Source: Thauera butanivorans NBRC 103042
GTDB taxonomy: Bacteria; Pseudomonadota; Gammaproteobacteria; Burkholderiales; Rhodocyclaceae
Reading direction: 5' to 3'
DNA length: 64,000 nucleotides
NCBI RefSeq assembly: GCF_001591165.1
Contig: NZ_BCUG01000011.1
Location: forward strand, 1-64,000
Below are positions 50,139 to 58,872 of the stretch, piece by piece. The position numbers and the translations under genes were made by a program. Position 1 is the stretch's first letter; each line of letters opens with the position of its first letter. The notes below the pieces were generated by a model. That model saw only the letters and a list, made by a program, of their open reading frames with translations. It was not told the DNA's origin and ran no database searches.

Positions 50139-51137
50139 ATGCACCGATTGCTTTCAGTCCAATGTGCCGTGGTTCTGGTGCTTGCGGGATGTGCGAGCAC
50201 TTCGGGCACTTCCGTATCCGATCCTGAAAACGGGGCGCCGGAGCCGCAGGCCAGCGGCACTCCCCTCGTCAAGGAGGCCGCCCACGACGGATTCATGGAT
50301 ACGGCACGGCGCAAGGTGCGCGGCTTCGCCCACTGGCTGGGGGAAGAGGTCAACGACTGGTTCGGCGACAAGCCTTTCTCGGAAGGCGGCAAAGTGTCGC
50401 GCGGTCGCCTGAGCGTACGCACGCGCTGGCAGGAAGACGAAAGCAGCAGCACCAGCGTGCGCTTTCGGGCGCGTTTCAAGTTGCCCAACCTCGAAGACAA
50501 GGCCTACATCTTCTTCGGTCAGGAAAACGAAAGGGAGCTGGTGTCCGACCAGCCCGAAACCTTTTCGCGTGAGCAGCTTCTGGCAGAAAGCCGCAAGAGC
50601 GACCAGACCGGCTTTCTCGGCCTGGGCTTCAACCTGCGCGACCACATCGACCTGCGTGCCGGCGTGAGGGGTGGTCTCAAGCCCTATGTGCAGGCTCGCT
50701 ACCAGCGTGAATGGGCGCTGTCGGCGGCGAACCGGCTCGAATTCAGGGAGACGGTGTTCTGGCGCATCAGCGACGGCTTCGGCTCGACCACGGTGCTCAA
50801 CCTGGAGCATGTCCGTTCGCCCTCGTTGTCGTTCAGATGGCAGAACGCCGCGACCGTCACCAAGGAAACCGACGGCTTCGCCTGGTCGAGCAGTGTGGGT
50901 GCATTCAAGGCCTTTGGCGACAGCAGGCTGCTGTCACTCGAAGCCCTGGCCAGTGGCGAGACAGGGGCGGACGCCGAAGTCGGCGAATACGGCATTCGCA
51001 TGAAGTGGGAACAGCCGGTCTACCGCGAATGGCTGCTGGCCGAATTGATCGTGGGCCATTTCTGGCCCCGGGACGAGGACAGTGCCGACCGCGGACGGAG
51101 CTGGGCGGTCGGCGCGGGGCTGGAAATGCGCTTCTGA
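50139..51137 (+). CDS. Predicted outer-membrane-associated lipoprotein
   Basis: Protein of 332 residues. A lipoprotein signal ends at VLVLAGC (residues ~10-16). The rest alternates polar and hydrophobic residues in beta-strand style (for example VRFRARFKLPNLEDKAYIFF, FLGLGFNLRDHIDLRAGV, EYGIRMKWEQPVYREWLLAE) and ends in Phe (AVGAGLEMRF), a common outer-membrane barrel terminus. A lipid-anchored beta-barrel or porin-like protein is suggested; no family recognised. Start at the ATG at 50139 with GGGAG upstream; twelve in-frame codons further upstream are unlikely. Function not inferable. Confidence 0.65.
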   Translation: MHRLLSVQCAVVLVLAGCASTSGTSVSDPENGAPEPQASGTPLVKEAAHDGFMDTARRKVRGFAHWLGEEVNDWFGDKPFSEGGKVSRGRLSVRTRWQEDESSSTSVRFRARFKLPNLEDKAYIFFGQENERELVSDQPETFSREQLLAESRKSDQTGFLGLGFNLRDHIDLRAGVRGGLKPYVQARYQREWALSAANRLEFRETVFWRISDGFGSTTVLNLEHVRSPSLSFRWQNAATVTKETDGFAWSSSVGAFKAFGDSRLLSLEALASGETGADAEVGEYGIRMKWEQPVYREWLLAELIVGHFWPRDEDSADRGRSWAVGAGLEMRF

Positions 51138-51173
51138 GATGCGGCGCGCGGCCGCAGGAAGCGAAATTCCGGT

Positions 51174-51899
51174 TCAGGAATGATCGGCCAGCGCCGCCAG
51201 ATCGGCAACTTCCAGCCAGCGCCATTGTCCCGGCGCGAGCGCGGGATCGAGCGTCAAACCGCCGATCCGGCTGCGCTGCAGGGTTTCCACCCGGTTGCCG
51301 GCGGCACCGATCATGCGCTTGACCTGGTGGTACTTGCCTTCACAGATGGTCAGTTGCAATTGCGTCGGCGATGTCAGCGCACAGGCGGCTGCAGCGATCG
51401 GTGCCGGTTCGTCGTGCAATTCGACCCCGGCAAGCAGGCGGGCGGTGAAGCTTTCATCCACCGGATGCTTCAGCGCCACCTCATACACTTTCGGTGTGCG
51501 CTTCTTGCCGGAACTCCATTGGTGGATGAACTGGCCGTCGTCCGACAGCAGCAGCAATCCGGTGGTGTCCTGGTCCAGCCGGCCGACGCACTGCACGCCG
51601 CGCAGCAGCATCTGCTGCGGCAGCAGGGTGAATACGGAGGGGTGGAAGGTCGGTTTGTGCGAGCACTCGTAGCCGGCAGGCTTGTGCAGCATCAGGTAGG
51701 CCTTGGCCCGGTAGCGCCAGCGTTCGTCGCCGACGCTGAATTCGAGGCCGGCCGAGCCGTCGCTGCTGCCGGGGTCGAAATCGGCGAAAGGGTCGTCACA
51801 CGGAACGCCGGCGACGCTGACATGGCCGGCACGGATCAGGGCGCGGCATTCCTTGCGGCTGCCGAATCCCTGGGAATGGAGGAGTCGTTCGATCTGCAT
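51174..51899 (-). CDS. rsuA: RsuA-type 16S rRNA pseudouridine synthase
   Basis: Protein of 241 residues. An S4 RNA-binding domain (residues ~3-40, RLLHSQGFGSRKECRALI) is followed by the RluE/RsuA-type catalytic domain with the conserved aspartate in VGRLDQDTTGLLLL and the EGKYHQVKRMIGAAGNRV motif. RsuA makes Psi516 in 16S rRNA; close relatives (RluE/F) modify other uridines, so the target is inferred from overall resemblance. Start at the ATG at 51899 (MQIERLL). Convergent with the lipoprotein gene. Confidence 0.88.
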   Translation of the reverse strand: MQIERLLHSQGFGSRKECRALIRAGHVSVAGVPCDDPFADFDPGSSDGSAGLEFSVGDERWRYRAKAYLMLHKPAGYECSHKPTFHPSVFTLLPQQMLLRGVQCVGRLDQDTTGLLLLSDDGQFIHQWSSGKKRTPKVYEVALKHPVDESFTARLLAGVELHDEPAPIAAAACALTSPTQLQLTICEGKYHQVKRMIGAAGNRVETLQRSRIGGLTLDPALAPGQWRWLEVADLAALADHS

Positions 51900-51969
51900 G
51901 GGGCGCATGTTATCCCGGCCATGGCAGGCCTCGGGGTAAACTGTGGCGCTCGCCGTTCAGGAGATGCCC

Positions 51970-52443
51970 GTGAATTTCGAACACCTGGTCGAAGTCAATG
52001 ACTTCGCCGATCCGCAGCAGGACGTGCTGACACGCGAGGAACTGTGGTTCGGCCTGCTGTGCAGGGCGGAAGACGCACGTGCCTTCCTGCCGGGGCTGGA
52101 AGCCTGCAACATCGTCGAGCGCAGGGATGGCGAGCTGGTGCGCGACCTGCACTTCGGTCATGCGATCGTCCGCGACCGCGTGAGCTTCAAGGCGATGGAG
52201 TGGGTCTGCTTCGAATCCGAAGCCAACGACGAACACGCCGGCGGCAGTCTGACGATCAGCATCGAGGAGCCGGAGGCCGGCTCGCTGTTCCTGCGCTTCC
52301 GCTATCGCACCACGCTGCCGGAAGGCGCCGGCAGCGAAGACGGCCGCTATGCCGAGTTCGTGCGCTCGGCCTATCACCAGTCCGACGTCGATACCGTCCG
52401 CGTCATCCGCATGATTGCCGCATCCGGCGGCTTGCAGCAGTAA
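51970..52443 (+). CDS. DUF1857 family (SRPBCC-like) protein
   Basis: Protein of about 157 residues with the START/Bet v1-like pattern of the DUF1857 family: FEHLVEVNDFADPQ at the N-terminus, LTREELWFGLLCRAEDARAF, and SLFLRFRYRTTLPEG late in the fold. Possible small-ligand binding; function unknown. The GTG at 51970 has GGAG seven bases upstream and is preferred to the ATG at 51964, which is too close to it. Followed by a hairpin, then rdgC. Confidence 0.8.
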   Translation: MNFEHLVEVNDFADPQQDVLTREELWFGLLCRAEDARAFLPGLEACNIVERRDGELVRDLHFGHAIVRDRVSFKAMEWVCFESEANDEHAGGSLTISIEEPEAGSLFLRFRYRTTLPEGAGSEDGRYAEFVRSAYHQSDVDTVRVIRMIAASGGLQQ

Positions 52444-52456
52444 GCCATCCAACATC

Positions 52457-52481
52457 GCGCCCGTCGCGATCGCGGCGGGCG
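52457..52481 (+). terminator. Hairpin between DUF1857 gene and rdgC
   Basis: Near-perfect dyad (CGCCCG-T-CGCG / CGCG-G-CGGGCG, one G.U pair in RNA) followed by TGCTTTCGTT. Probable terminator 14 bases past the DUF1857 gene. Confidence 0.5.
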
Positions 52482-52512
52482 TGCTTTCGTTCACGACAAG
52501 GAAAACACACTT

Positions 52513-53505
52513 ATGTGGTTCAAGAATCTGCAGATCTACCGCCTGCCCGCCAACTGGGACATGAGTGCCGAGCGCCTCGAAGAGCAACTGGCGAAGAAGC
52601 CCTTCCACCCCTGCGGCAGCCAGGACATGGAAAGCCGCGGCTGGCTGTCGCCGCTGAACAACGAGGTGCTGGTGCATGCGGTCGGCGGCCAGTGGCTGGT
52701 GTCGCTGGGCTTCGAGCACCGCCTGCTGCCTTCGGCGGTGGTCAAGCAGGAGGCCGACGAGCGTGCGGAAGAAATGGCCGAGCAGCAGGGCTACAAGCTG
52801 GGCCGCAAGCAGATGAAGGAGCTGCGCGAGCAGGTCACGCAGGAACTGCTGCCGCGCGCCTTCACCCGCCGCCGGCGCATGTTTGCCTGGATCGACCCGG
52901 TCAACGGCTGGCTGGTGATCGATGCGGCCAGCCAGAGCAAGGCCGAGGACGTGCTCGAACACCTGCGCCACACGCTCGACAGCTTCCCGCTGACGCTGCT
53001 GCGCACCGAGCGCTCGCCGGTGTCGGCGATGGCCGACTGGCTGGCCGGCGGCGAGGCGCCGGACGGCTTCACGATCGACCAGGACTGCGAGCTGCGCTCG
53101 ATCGGCGAGGACAAGGCGGCGGTGCGCTACGTGCGCCATACGCTGGAAGGCGACGAGGTGAAAGGCCATCTGGAAGCCGGCAAGCTGCCGACCCGGCTGG
53201 CGCTGACCTTCGACGATCGCATCAGCTTCGTACTGACCGAGAAGCTGGAGATCAAGCGCCTGGACTTCCTCGATGTGGTGCGCGACCAGATCGACGGCGA
53301 GAAAGGCGATGCCGAGGCGCTGTTCAATGCCGAGTTTGCGTTGATGACCGGCGAATTGGCGCAGTTGCTGCCGGCGGTGGTGCAGGCGCTGGGCGGCGAA
53401 GTCGTGGCGGCACCGGCCGAGGCAAAAGCGGAAACCGGACCTGCAGTGAAAACAGCGCCTTCCGAAGCAGCGGCCAGCGTGGTGGCGGACGATCCGCCGT
53501 TCTGA
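52513..53505 (+). CDS. rdgC: Recombination-associated protein RdgC
   Basis: Protein of 330 residues of the RdgC family, a ring-shaped DNA-binding dimer that inhibits RecA loading. It begins with the canonical MWFKNLQIYRL and retains RRRRMFAWIDPVNGWLVIDA and LTEKLEIKRLDFLDVV. The C-terminal ~30 residues are an Ala/Glu-rich tail beyond the ~300-residue family core. Monocistronic, starting 69 bases after the DUF1857 gene with its own region. Relevant to DNA repair and replication, like the nearby UvrA-like gene. Confidence 0.95.
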   Translation: MWFKNLQIYRLPANWDMSAERLEEQLAKKPFHPCGSQDMESRGWLSPLNNEVLVHAVGGQWLVSLGFEHRLLPSAVVKQEADERAEEMAEQQGYKLGRKQMKELREQVTQELLPRAFTRRRRMFAWIDPVNGWLVIDAASQSKAEDVLEHLRHTLDSFPLTLLRTERSPVSAMADWLAGGEAPDGFTIDQDCELRSIGEDKAAVRYVRHTLEGDEVKGHLEAGKLPTRLALTFDDRISFVLTEKLEIKRLDFLDVVRDQIDGEKGDAEALFNAEFALMTGELAQLLPAVVQALGGEVVAAPAEAKAETGPAVKTAPSEAAASVVADDPPF

Positions 53506-53897
53506 TGCAGATGTCTTTTCCTGGAAACCTCTGACCGGGCTTCTCCCTTCCCCCGTGAGGGGGAGGGGAAAAACAGGTGCTCATGCAGCCGAAGGCTGTT
53601 TCTTTTGGGTGTACACAGGTTTTATATATTTAAAAGACTGTAAACATCATGTATCGCCCATTTCTGTGGATAAGCCGTTTTAGAATTTTTAAAACAGCAA
53701 CTTGCGGCCTGTATAAAGGCGTGCATGATTCCCCTGGAAGCACTGGATGCTTTGTTGATGAAAAACGCCGTGCGTCGCGCAGCCTGTCTTGTCCACAGTT
53801 TCTTCCCCTTCCTGGTCACAGTTTTTCCACTGCGCCGTATACTCGGGAATGCTGCAAGATCGAACCCGCTGCCGTCGAGCTGCGCTAAAGTCGCGCC
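53506..53897. other. Second AT-rich intergenic region with a DnaA box
   Basis: About 390 bases between rdgC and nfeD without a convincing gene. It contains a C/G-rich imperfect dyad just after rdgC (53543-53569), then AT-rich DNA (TTTTATATATTTAAAAG near 53622 and TTTTAGAATTTTTAAAA near 53679) around a perfect minus-strand DnaA box (TGTGGATAA, 53665-53673), and a one-mismatch box at 53789-53797. A short open frame from 53725 has no family features. Base composition differs sharply from the surrounding genes. Confidence 0.5.
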
Positions 53898-54353
53898 ATG
53901 GACTACACATCGCTCATCGAATGGTGGCATTGGGAAATCGTCGGCGTCGGGCTGGTGCTGCTCGAGTTGGTGATTCCGGCCTTTTTCGTCATCTGGTTCG
54001 GCCTCGGCGCGCTGCTGGTCGGCTTGCTGCTGCTGGCGATGCCGGAGCTGTCCCTGCCCACGCAGATCGCCGCCTGGACGGTGGCGTCGGTGGCGATGGC
54101 GGTGCTGTGGTTCCGGGTGTTCAAGCGCTCGCAGCACAAGACCCTGATTGGCACCGCGGCGGGTGAAGTCATCGGTGAAGTGGGGCTGCTGGTCAGCGCG
54201 GTGGCGCCATTCGAGCGCGGCAAGGTGCGCTTCCAGCGCCCGGTGCTGGGTGCGGAGGAATGGGCCTGCATGGCCGAAAGTCCGATCGCGGCCGGCGAGC
54301 GGGTGCGCGTCGTCAGCGTCGAAGGCAGCTTCGTCAAGGTGGCGAAAGCCTGA
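53898..54353 (+). CDS. nfeD: NfeD family membrane protein
   Basis: Protein of 151 residues with hydrophobic segments near residues 15-52 and 56-72, and a C-terminal OB-fold domain (residues ~85-150, ending ERVRVVSVEGSFVKVAKA) typical of NfeD1b. NfeD proteins pair with SPFH (stomatin-like) proteins in membrane microdomains. The next gene is such a partner, 27 bases downstream. Confidence 0.9.
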   Translation: MDYTSLIEWWHWEIVGVGLVLLELVIPAFFVIWFGLGALLVGLLLLAMPELSLPTQIAAWTVASVAMAVLWFRVFKRSQHKTLIGTAAGEVIGEVGLLVSAVAPFERGKVRFQRPVLGAEEWACMAESPIAAGERVRVVSVEGSFVKVAKA

Positions 54354-54380
54354 TCGCTTCAATACACGGAAAATACGTTC

Positions 54381-55244
54381 ATGACCGAAGGCCTCGCCAT
54401 TGCGCTCGCCGTCCTGATCTTCATCGTCGTCACCATCGCCAAGGGCGTGCGGCTCGTTTCCCAGGGCGAGGAATGGGTGGTGGAACGGCTCGGCAAGTAC
54501 CATGCCACGCTGCGCCCCGGCCTCAACATCCTGATTCCCTATCTCGACAGGGTCGCCTACAAGCTGGTGACCAAGGACATCATCCTCGACGTGCAGGAGC
54601 AGGAAGTGATCACCCGCGACAACGCGGTGATCCTGACCAACGCCATCGCCTTCGTGAAAGTGACCGATCCGGTCAAGGCCGTGTATGGCGTGACCGATTT
54701 CTCCGAAGCGATCCGCAACCTGATCATGACGACATTGCGCTCGATCGTCGGCGAAATGGAGCTGGATGAGGCACTTTCGTCGCGCGACAAGATCAAGGCC
54801 AGGCTGCGCGAGAGCATTGCCGACGAAGCGGTGGATTGGGGCCTGACGGTGAAGTCGGTCGAGATCCAGGACATCAAGCCGTCGCCGTCGATGCAGAAGG
54901 CGATGGAATTGCAGGCTGCCGCCGAACGCGAGCGCAAGGCCGCGGTGACCAAGGCCGAAGGCGCCAAGCAGGCCGCGATCCTCGAAGCCGAGGCGCGGCT
55001 GGAAGCGGCCAAGCGCGACGCCAATGCCCAGGTGATGCTGGCCGAGGCTTCGGCCGAATCCATCCGTCGCGTGACGGCGAGCATCGGCGACCAGACCACG
55101 CCGATGCTCTATCTGCTGGGCGAGAAGTACATCGCCGCGCTGGAGAAGCTGGGTGAAGGCAGCGGCTCCAAGGTGGTGGTGATGCCGGCCGATCTGCAGG
55201 AAACCCTGCGCGGTCTCGTCGGCAGGCTGGGGGTGCGCGGCTGA
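54381..55244 (+). CDS. qmcA: SPFH/stomatin-like membrane protein (QmcA type)
   Basis: Protein of 287 residues: N-terminal membrane segment (residues ~5-22), SPFH/PHB domain (residues ~25-180, including SQGEEWVVERLGKYHATLRP and VILTNAIAFVKVTDPVKAVY), then a long Ala/Glu-rich coiled coil (residues ~190-235). It oligomerises in the inner membrane, often regulating FtsH-type proteolysis. Operon with nfeD upstream. Confidence 0.93.
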   Translation: MTEGLAIALAVLIFIVVTIAKGVRLVSQGEEWVVERLGKYHATLRPGLNILIPYLDRVAYKLVTKDIILDVQEQEVITRDNAVILTNAIAFVKVTDPVKAVYGVTDFSEAIRNLIMTTLRSIVGEMELDEALSSRDKIKARLRESIADEAVDWGLTVKSVEIQDIKPSPSMQKAMELQAAAERERKAAVTKAEGAKQAAILEAEARLEAAKRDANAQVMLAEASAESIRRVTASIGDQTTPMLYLLGEKYIAALEKLGEGSGSKVVVMPADLQETLRGLVGRLGVRG

Positions 55245-55293
55245 AAGCCGCGGCTGCATGAATCCGACCAAACCAGGCAACAGGAAGGGAACC

Positions 55294-55677
55294 ATGAAAC
55301 TCGAAATCCACAATGCAGGACGCGTATTGCTGGCCGCCACGGCCCTGTCTGCCGCTGCAGGCGGCGCGATGGCGCAGAATTTCATCACCGACAAGACCGA
55401 AGTCGAGAAGATGCTGAGCGGCGCGACCTTCATCGGCGTCTATCTGCGCACCGAGTCCGCCTATACGCTCAGTTTCGGCACCGACGGCAAACTGACCGAC
55501 GCCACCGGCGCCAACGGCCGCTGGTGGGTGGATGACCAAGGGCGCTACTGCCGTGAATGGCTGGACGGCAAGCTCAAGGGCAACTCCGGCTGCATGGAAG
55601 TCGAATTCGAGGACGGCCAGATCGCGTTGTATTCCAAGGGCAAGAAGGTTTCGGAAGGCATCCTGACCAGCAGGTGA
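55294..55677 (+). CDS. Small exported protein of unknown function
   Basis: Protein of 127 residues with a Sec signal peptide (cleavage after GGAMAQ, residue ~28). The mature domain resembles a compact beta protein with an NGRWWVDDQGRYCREWLDGK stretch and two cysteines (YCREW and SGCMEV) that may pair. It is a DUF995-like or lipocalin-like exported domain only in general character; no firm family. The stop codon lies two bases before the next start, placing it first in a three-gene run with a binding protein and a diguanylate cyclase. Confidence 0.7.
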   Translation: MKLEIHNAGRVLLAATALSAAAGGAMAQNFITDKTEVEKMLSGATFIGVYLRTESAYTLSFGTDGKLTDATGANGRWWVDDQGRYCREWLDGKLKGNSGCMEVEFEDGQIALYSKGKKVSEGILTSR

Positions 55678-55679
55678 GC

Positions 55680-56552
55680 ATGGCCCTGCCGATCCGTTTC
55701 TGCCTGCTTGTCTGCGGCCTGTTCGTGGCCGCCGGCGCCGGTGCGATGACGCTGACGGTGCAGAACGAACCCCATCTCGCGCAGGCCCGCGCCTTGGTGC
55801 AGGAGGCTCTGCGCGTCGGCGGGCTGGCGGTCGACATGGTCGATTCGCCGAAGGCCAACGAGCGGCGCAATGTGGCCTTGATCAGCGAGGGGCTGACCCA
55901 CATCGACATGATGCCGGCCACGCCCACCCGTCTCGAGCTGGTACGCAACGGCAAGCTGAGGATGATCCCGATTCCGCTCGATCGCGGCCTGCTGGGATAC
56001 CGGGTCAATCTGCTGCTGGAGAGCCGGCGCGACATGCTTGCCGGCGTCCGGACCGCGGAAGACCTGCGGGCCTTCAGCCTGGGGCAGAACGTCGGCTGGA
56101 TGGACGTCGAGATCTACCGTGCGGCCGGCATTCCGACCAAGGAAATCAAGGATTGGGCCGACGGCGAGTTTGCGTTGCAGATGGAGGCCGGCTTCCTCGA
56201 CCTCTTTCCGCTCGGGCTGGAAGAGACGCTCACCCATTTCCTGCCGCATTTCCGCGGAAAGTATCCGCAATTGACCATCGATCCGCACGTGATCGTACGC
56301 TATCCCTGGTTCCGTTTCGTGTGGGTGTCACCGAAGCCCGAGGCCGACGAGGTCTTCGATGCGCTGCAGCGCGGCTTCGACAAGATGGTCGCCAACGGCC
56401 GCTTCCTGCGGATCTGGCGACAGTACCGCAAGCCGCCGCCGCGCGGGGTGTTCGCCGGCCGCGTCGTGATCGACATTCCCAATCCGTTCTACGGCTACGA
56501 CCTGGTGCCGCCGAAATACCGCCATCTTCTTTTCGAGGACGGGGCAAGGTGA
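55680..56552 (+). CDS. Periplasmic solute-binding-like protein
   Basis: Protein of 290 residues with a signal peptide (~22 residues) and the alternating-domain look of bacterial extracellular solute-binding family 3 proteins (VNLLLESRRDMLAGVRTAED, QNVGWMDVEIYRAAGI). No transporter permease genes follow; instead it overlaps by four bases (GTGA) the start of a membrane diguanylate cyclase. I infer it presents a ligand to the cyclase rather than feeding an ABC transporter. Confidence 0.75.
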   Translation: MALPIRFCLLVCGLFVAAGAGAMTLTVQNEPHLAQARALVQEALRVGGLAVDMVDSPKANERRNVALISEGLTHIDMMPATPTRLELVRNGKLRMIPIPLDRGLLGYRVNLLLESRRDMLAGVRTAEDLRAFSLGQNVGWMDVEIYRAAGIPTKEIKDWADGEFALQMEAGFLDLFPLGLEETLTHFLPHFRGKYPQLTIDPHVIVRYPWFRFVWVSPKPEADEVFDALQRGFDKMVANGRFLRIWRQYRKPPPRGVFAGRVVIDIPNPFYGYDLVPPKYRHLLFEDGAR

Positions 56553-57766
56553 CGGCTGAACCCCCGTGGAGCGACACCCGGCCCCGCCGGCCGCTGTATC
56601 GCCAGTTCATCGGCCAGTTGTTCGTGCCGCTGGTCATCGCCTTCCTGCTGGCCGCCGCCGGCACGGTGTTCATCGGCTATCGGGTCGAACTCGCGGCACA
56701 GGTCTCGCATCGGCAGGAGCTCGTCCGCGTCTTCTCGCATGCCCTGGTGAAGCCGCTGTGGGATTGCGACAGCATGACTTCGCAGGGCGTGGTCGATGCG
56801 CTGGCCTCGCTGCCGACGGTATCGGGCGCCCAGGTGCAGGATTTGTGCAACAACCTGTCGCTGAAGGCGGGTGAGGGCGCCTCCGTACAGACGGAGCAGC
56901 AGCAATACAGCCAGCATGTGATCTACGTCGACCAGCAGGGGCGGCAGTACACCGTCGGCGAGCTGACGGTGGACTTCCATCCGGCTTCCATCGCCAATGC
57001 CGCACTCGACATGATGTGGCGCTATCTGGTGCTGTTCTTCGTCATGCTCGGCGTGATGATGGTGGGCGCGATCCTGGTCTTCAGACGCACCATCAGCCAG
57101 CCGCTGGCGCGCTTCCAGGCAGCGATCCGCACCGGCGTGGGCTTTGGCGGCGACGATCTGCCCCGACTCGACGACGAGATCCGCAAGCACAACGACGAGC
57201 TTGGCGACGTCATGCGCGCCTATGATGAATTGATGGTCGAGCTTGCCAGCGTGATCGACAGGCTGCGCGACAACGAACGGGCGCTGATGGAGATCGCCCG
57301 CCTCGACCCGCTGACCAAGCTCGGCAACCGGTTGGTGCTGGAAGAAGAGCTGTCGGGCGCGGTGGCGCGCGCCGAGCGGCAGCAGACGATCGGCTGCGTG
57401 ATGCTGATCGACCTGAATCGTTTCAAGCCGATCAACGACACCTATGGACACGCGGCGGGGGACGCCGTACTAAAGGAAATGGCACGCCGCCTGTCGAGCA
57501 GCGTGCGCCGCTCCGACACCGTTGTCCGCCTCGGCGGCGACGAATTCGTCGTCATTGCCGAGAACCTGCAGCGGCCCTACGAACCCCAGGTCCTGATCGA
57601 TAAGCTGTACAGGGCCATTTCTGCGCCGCTGGAGTACGACGGGCATGTTTTCAGGGTCGGCGCCAGCATCGGTGCGGCCTGTTTCCCCGCTGACGGCACG
57701 AACAGCGTGACCCTGCTCGCCCACGCAGACCACGCCATGTACGCCAACAAGAAGCGCGAGCAATGA
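56549..57766 (+). CDS. Membrane diguanylate cyclase
   Basis: Protein of 405 residues starting at GTG 56549, overlapping the previous stop. Two transmembrane segments (residues ~25-45 and ~155-175) flank a periplasmic sensor of about 110 residues with two cysteines; a HAMP-like stretch (residues ~176-230) and a GGDEF domain (residues ~245-405) follow. The active site GGDEF is intact in VVRLGGDEFVV, and an RxxD inhibitory site (RRSD) precedes it by five residues, so cyclic-di-GMP synthesis with product inhibition is expected. The upstream binding protein probably supplies its signal. Confidence 0.93.
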   Translation: MTAEPPWSDTRPRRPLYRQFIGQLFVPLVIAFLLAAAGTVFIGYRVELAAQVSHRQELVRVFSHALVKPLWDCDSMTSQGVVDALASLPTVSGAQVQDLCNNLSLKAGEGASVQTEQQQYSQHVIYVDQQGRQYTVGELTVDFHPASIANAALDMMWRYLVLFFVMLGVMMVGAILVFRRTISQPLARFQAAIRTGVGFGGDDLPRLDDEIRKHNDELGDVMRAYDELMVELASVIDRLRDNERALMEIARLDPLTKLGNRLVLEEELSGAVARAERQQTIGCVMLIDLNRFKPINDTYGHAAGDAVLKEMARRLSSSVRRSDTVVRLGGDEFVVIAENLQRPYEPQVLIDKLYRAISAPLEYDGHVFRVGASIGAACFPADGTNSVTLLAHADHAMYANKKREQ

Positions 57767-57787
57767 AAGGCGGCTTGGCCTGCGCGT

Positions 57788-58789
57788 TCAGCGCTGCAGT
57801 GCGTGGACGGTTTCGGCCAGGGCCCTCACCGACAGCGGCGAACTGCCTTCGGCCTTGTTGCTGAGCGTGACATAAGCGTTCTGGCCAGCGCCGACCGTGC
57901 CGGCGATGACCCGTGCCAACATGGCGCGGGTGTCCAGGTCCGGATCGACCAGCTTGTCGTAGTGCGCATACACGCGGCGCGCCTCCTCGTAGCCGAAGGC
58001 GCCGTGCAGCGGGTTGAGGTTCCAGCGGCATACCAGCGGCCCCGGCCACAATGCACGCAGGATCGGAATCTGCTCGGCGATGCGCGGCATCTTGGCATGC
58101 AGGCCCATGCAATAGGTCGCGCCGGTGTCGCGCAGCGCCTGGGTGAAAGCCGGCACCAGCCACTGCGGATCGCGCACTTCCACCGCCACCACGGCGTCGG
58201 CTGCGGTGGCGCGTAGATCGGGGATGGCAGCCAGCATCGCATGCAGGCGTGCGATCAATTCCGGTATCCGAGTCAGCCAGTCGGTCGGCAGCGGGCTGAT
58301 CTGGAACACCAGCGCGCCGGCCTTCGCTCCCAGGCCGGTCAGCACGGGCTCGATGAAATCGCGCAGCGCCGGCCCGGCGGCGAGGAAATCGGGATTCGGC
58401 TGCCGCCCGCGGCCGGACGAGTCGCGCAGCCAGGCGTCGGTCACCGCACCCGGCGCCTTGACCACGAAGCGGAAATCCTCCGGCACCTGTGCCGCATAGT
58501 CGGCGTACTGAGCTGCACTCAATGGCCGGTAGAAGCTGCGATCGAGCCCGACCGTGCGAAACAGCGGATGCTGCGCATAGGCCGGCAGGCCGTGGCTGGA
58601 CAGCACCGCATCCGGGTAATCGCGCTTCCACACCATCCCGACCCAACCGGGATAGTTCCACGACGAGGTGCCGAAGCGCAGCCGGGACGGCAGCGCGGCG
58701 GCCAGCTCGACCAGCGCCGGATCGGGCGCTGCGGCTTCGACCACCGGCGGCAGGCCGGCGCCGTCATCGGCGAAAAGCGAGTTCTGCAT
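57788..58789 (-). CDS. DUF72 (YecE-like) protein
   Basis: Protein of 333 residues of the DUF72 family, a TIM-barrel-like fold: RFGTSSWNYPGWVGMVWKRD near residue 38, then FYRPLSAAQYADYAAQVPED and FRFVVKAPGAVTD. Conserved histidine and acidic positions line the presumed site. Function not established. Convergent with the cyclase gene (21-base gap) and divergent from the MFS gene. Confidence 0.88.
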   Translation of the reverse strand: MQNSLFADDGAGLPPVVEAAAPDPALVELAAALPSRLRFGTSSWNYPGWVGMVWKRDYPDAVLSSHGLPAYAQHPLFRTVGLDRSFYRPLSAAQYADYAAQVPEDFRFVVKAPGAVTDAWLRDSSGRGRQPNPDFLAAGPALRDFIEPVLTGLGAKAGALVFQISPLPTDWLTRIPELIARLHAMLAAIPDLRATAADAVVAVEVRDPQWLVPAFTQALRDTGATYCMGLHAKMPRIAEQIPILRALWPGPLVCRWNLNPLHGAFGYEEARRVYAHYDKLVDPDLDTRAMLARVIAGTVGAGQNAYVTLSNKAEGSSPLSVRALAETVHALQR

Positions 58790-58872
58790 GGCTGGTGAGA
58801 GGCAGGCGCAATGAGCGGAATTCTAAGCCGATGCGCCATAATCGCCCGCTCGAAACACCCGTGGAGACGAAA

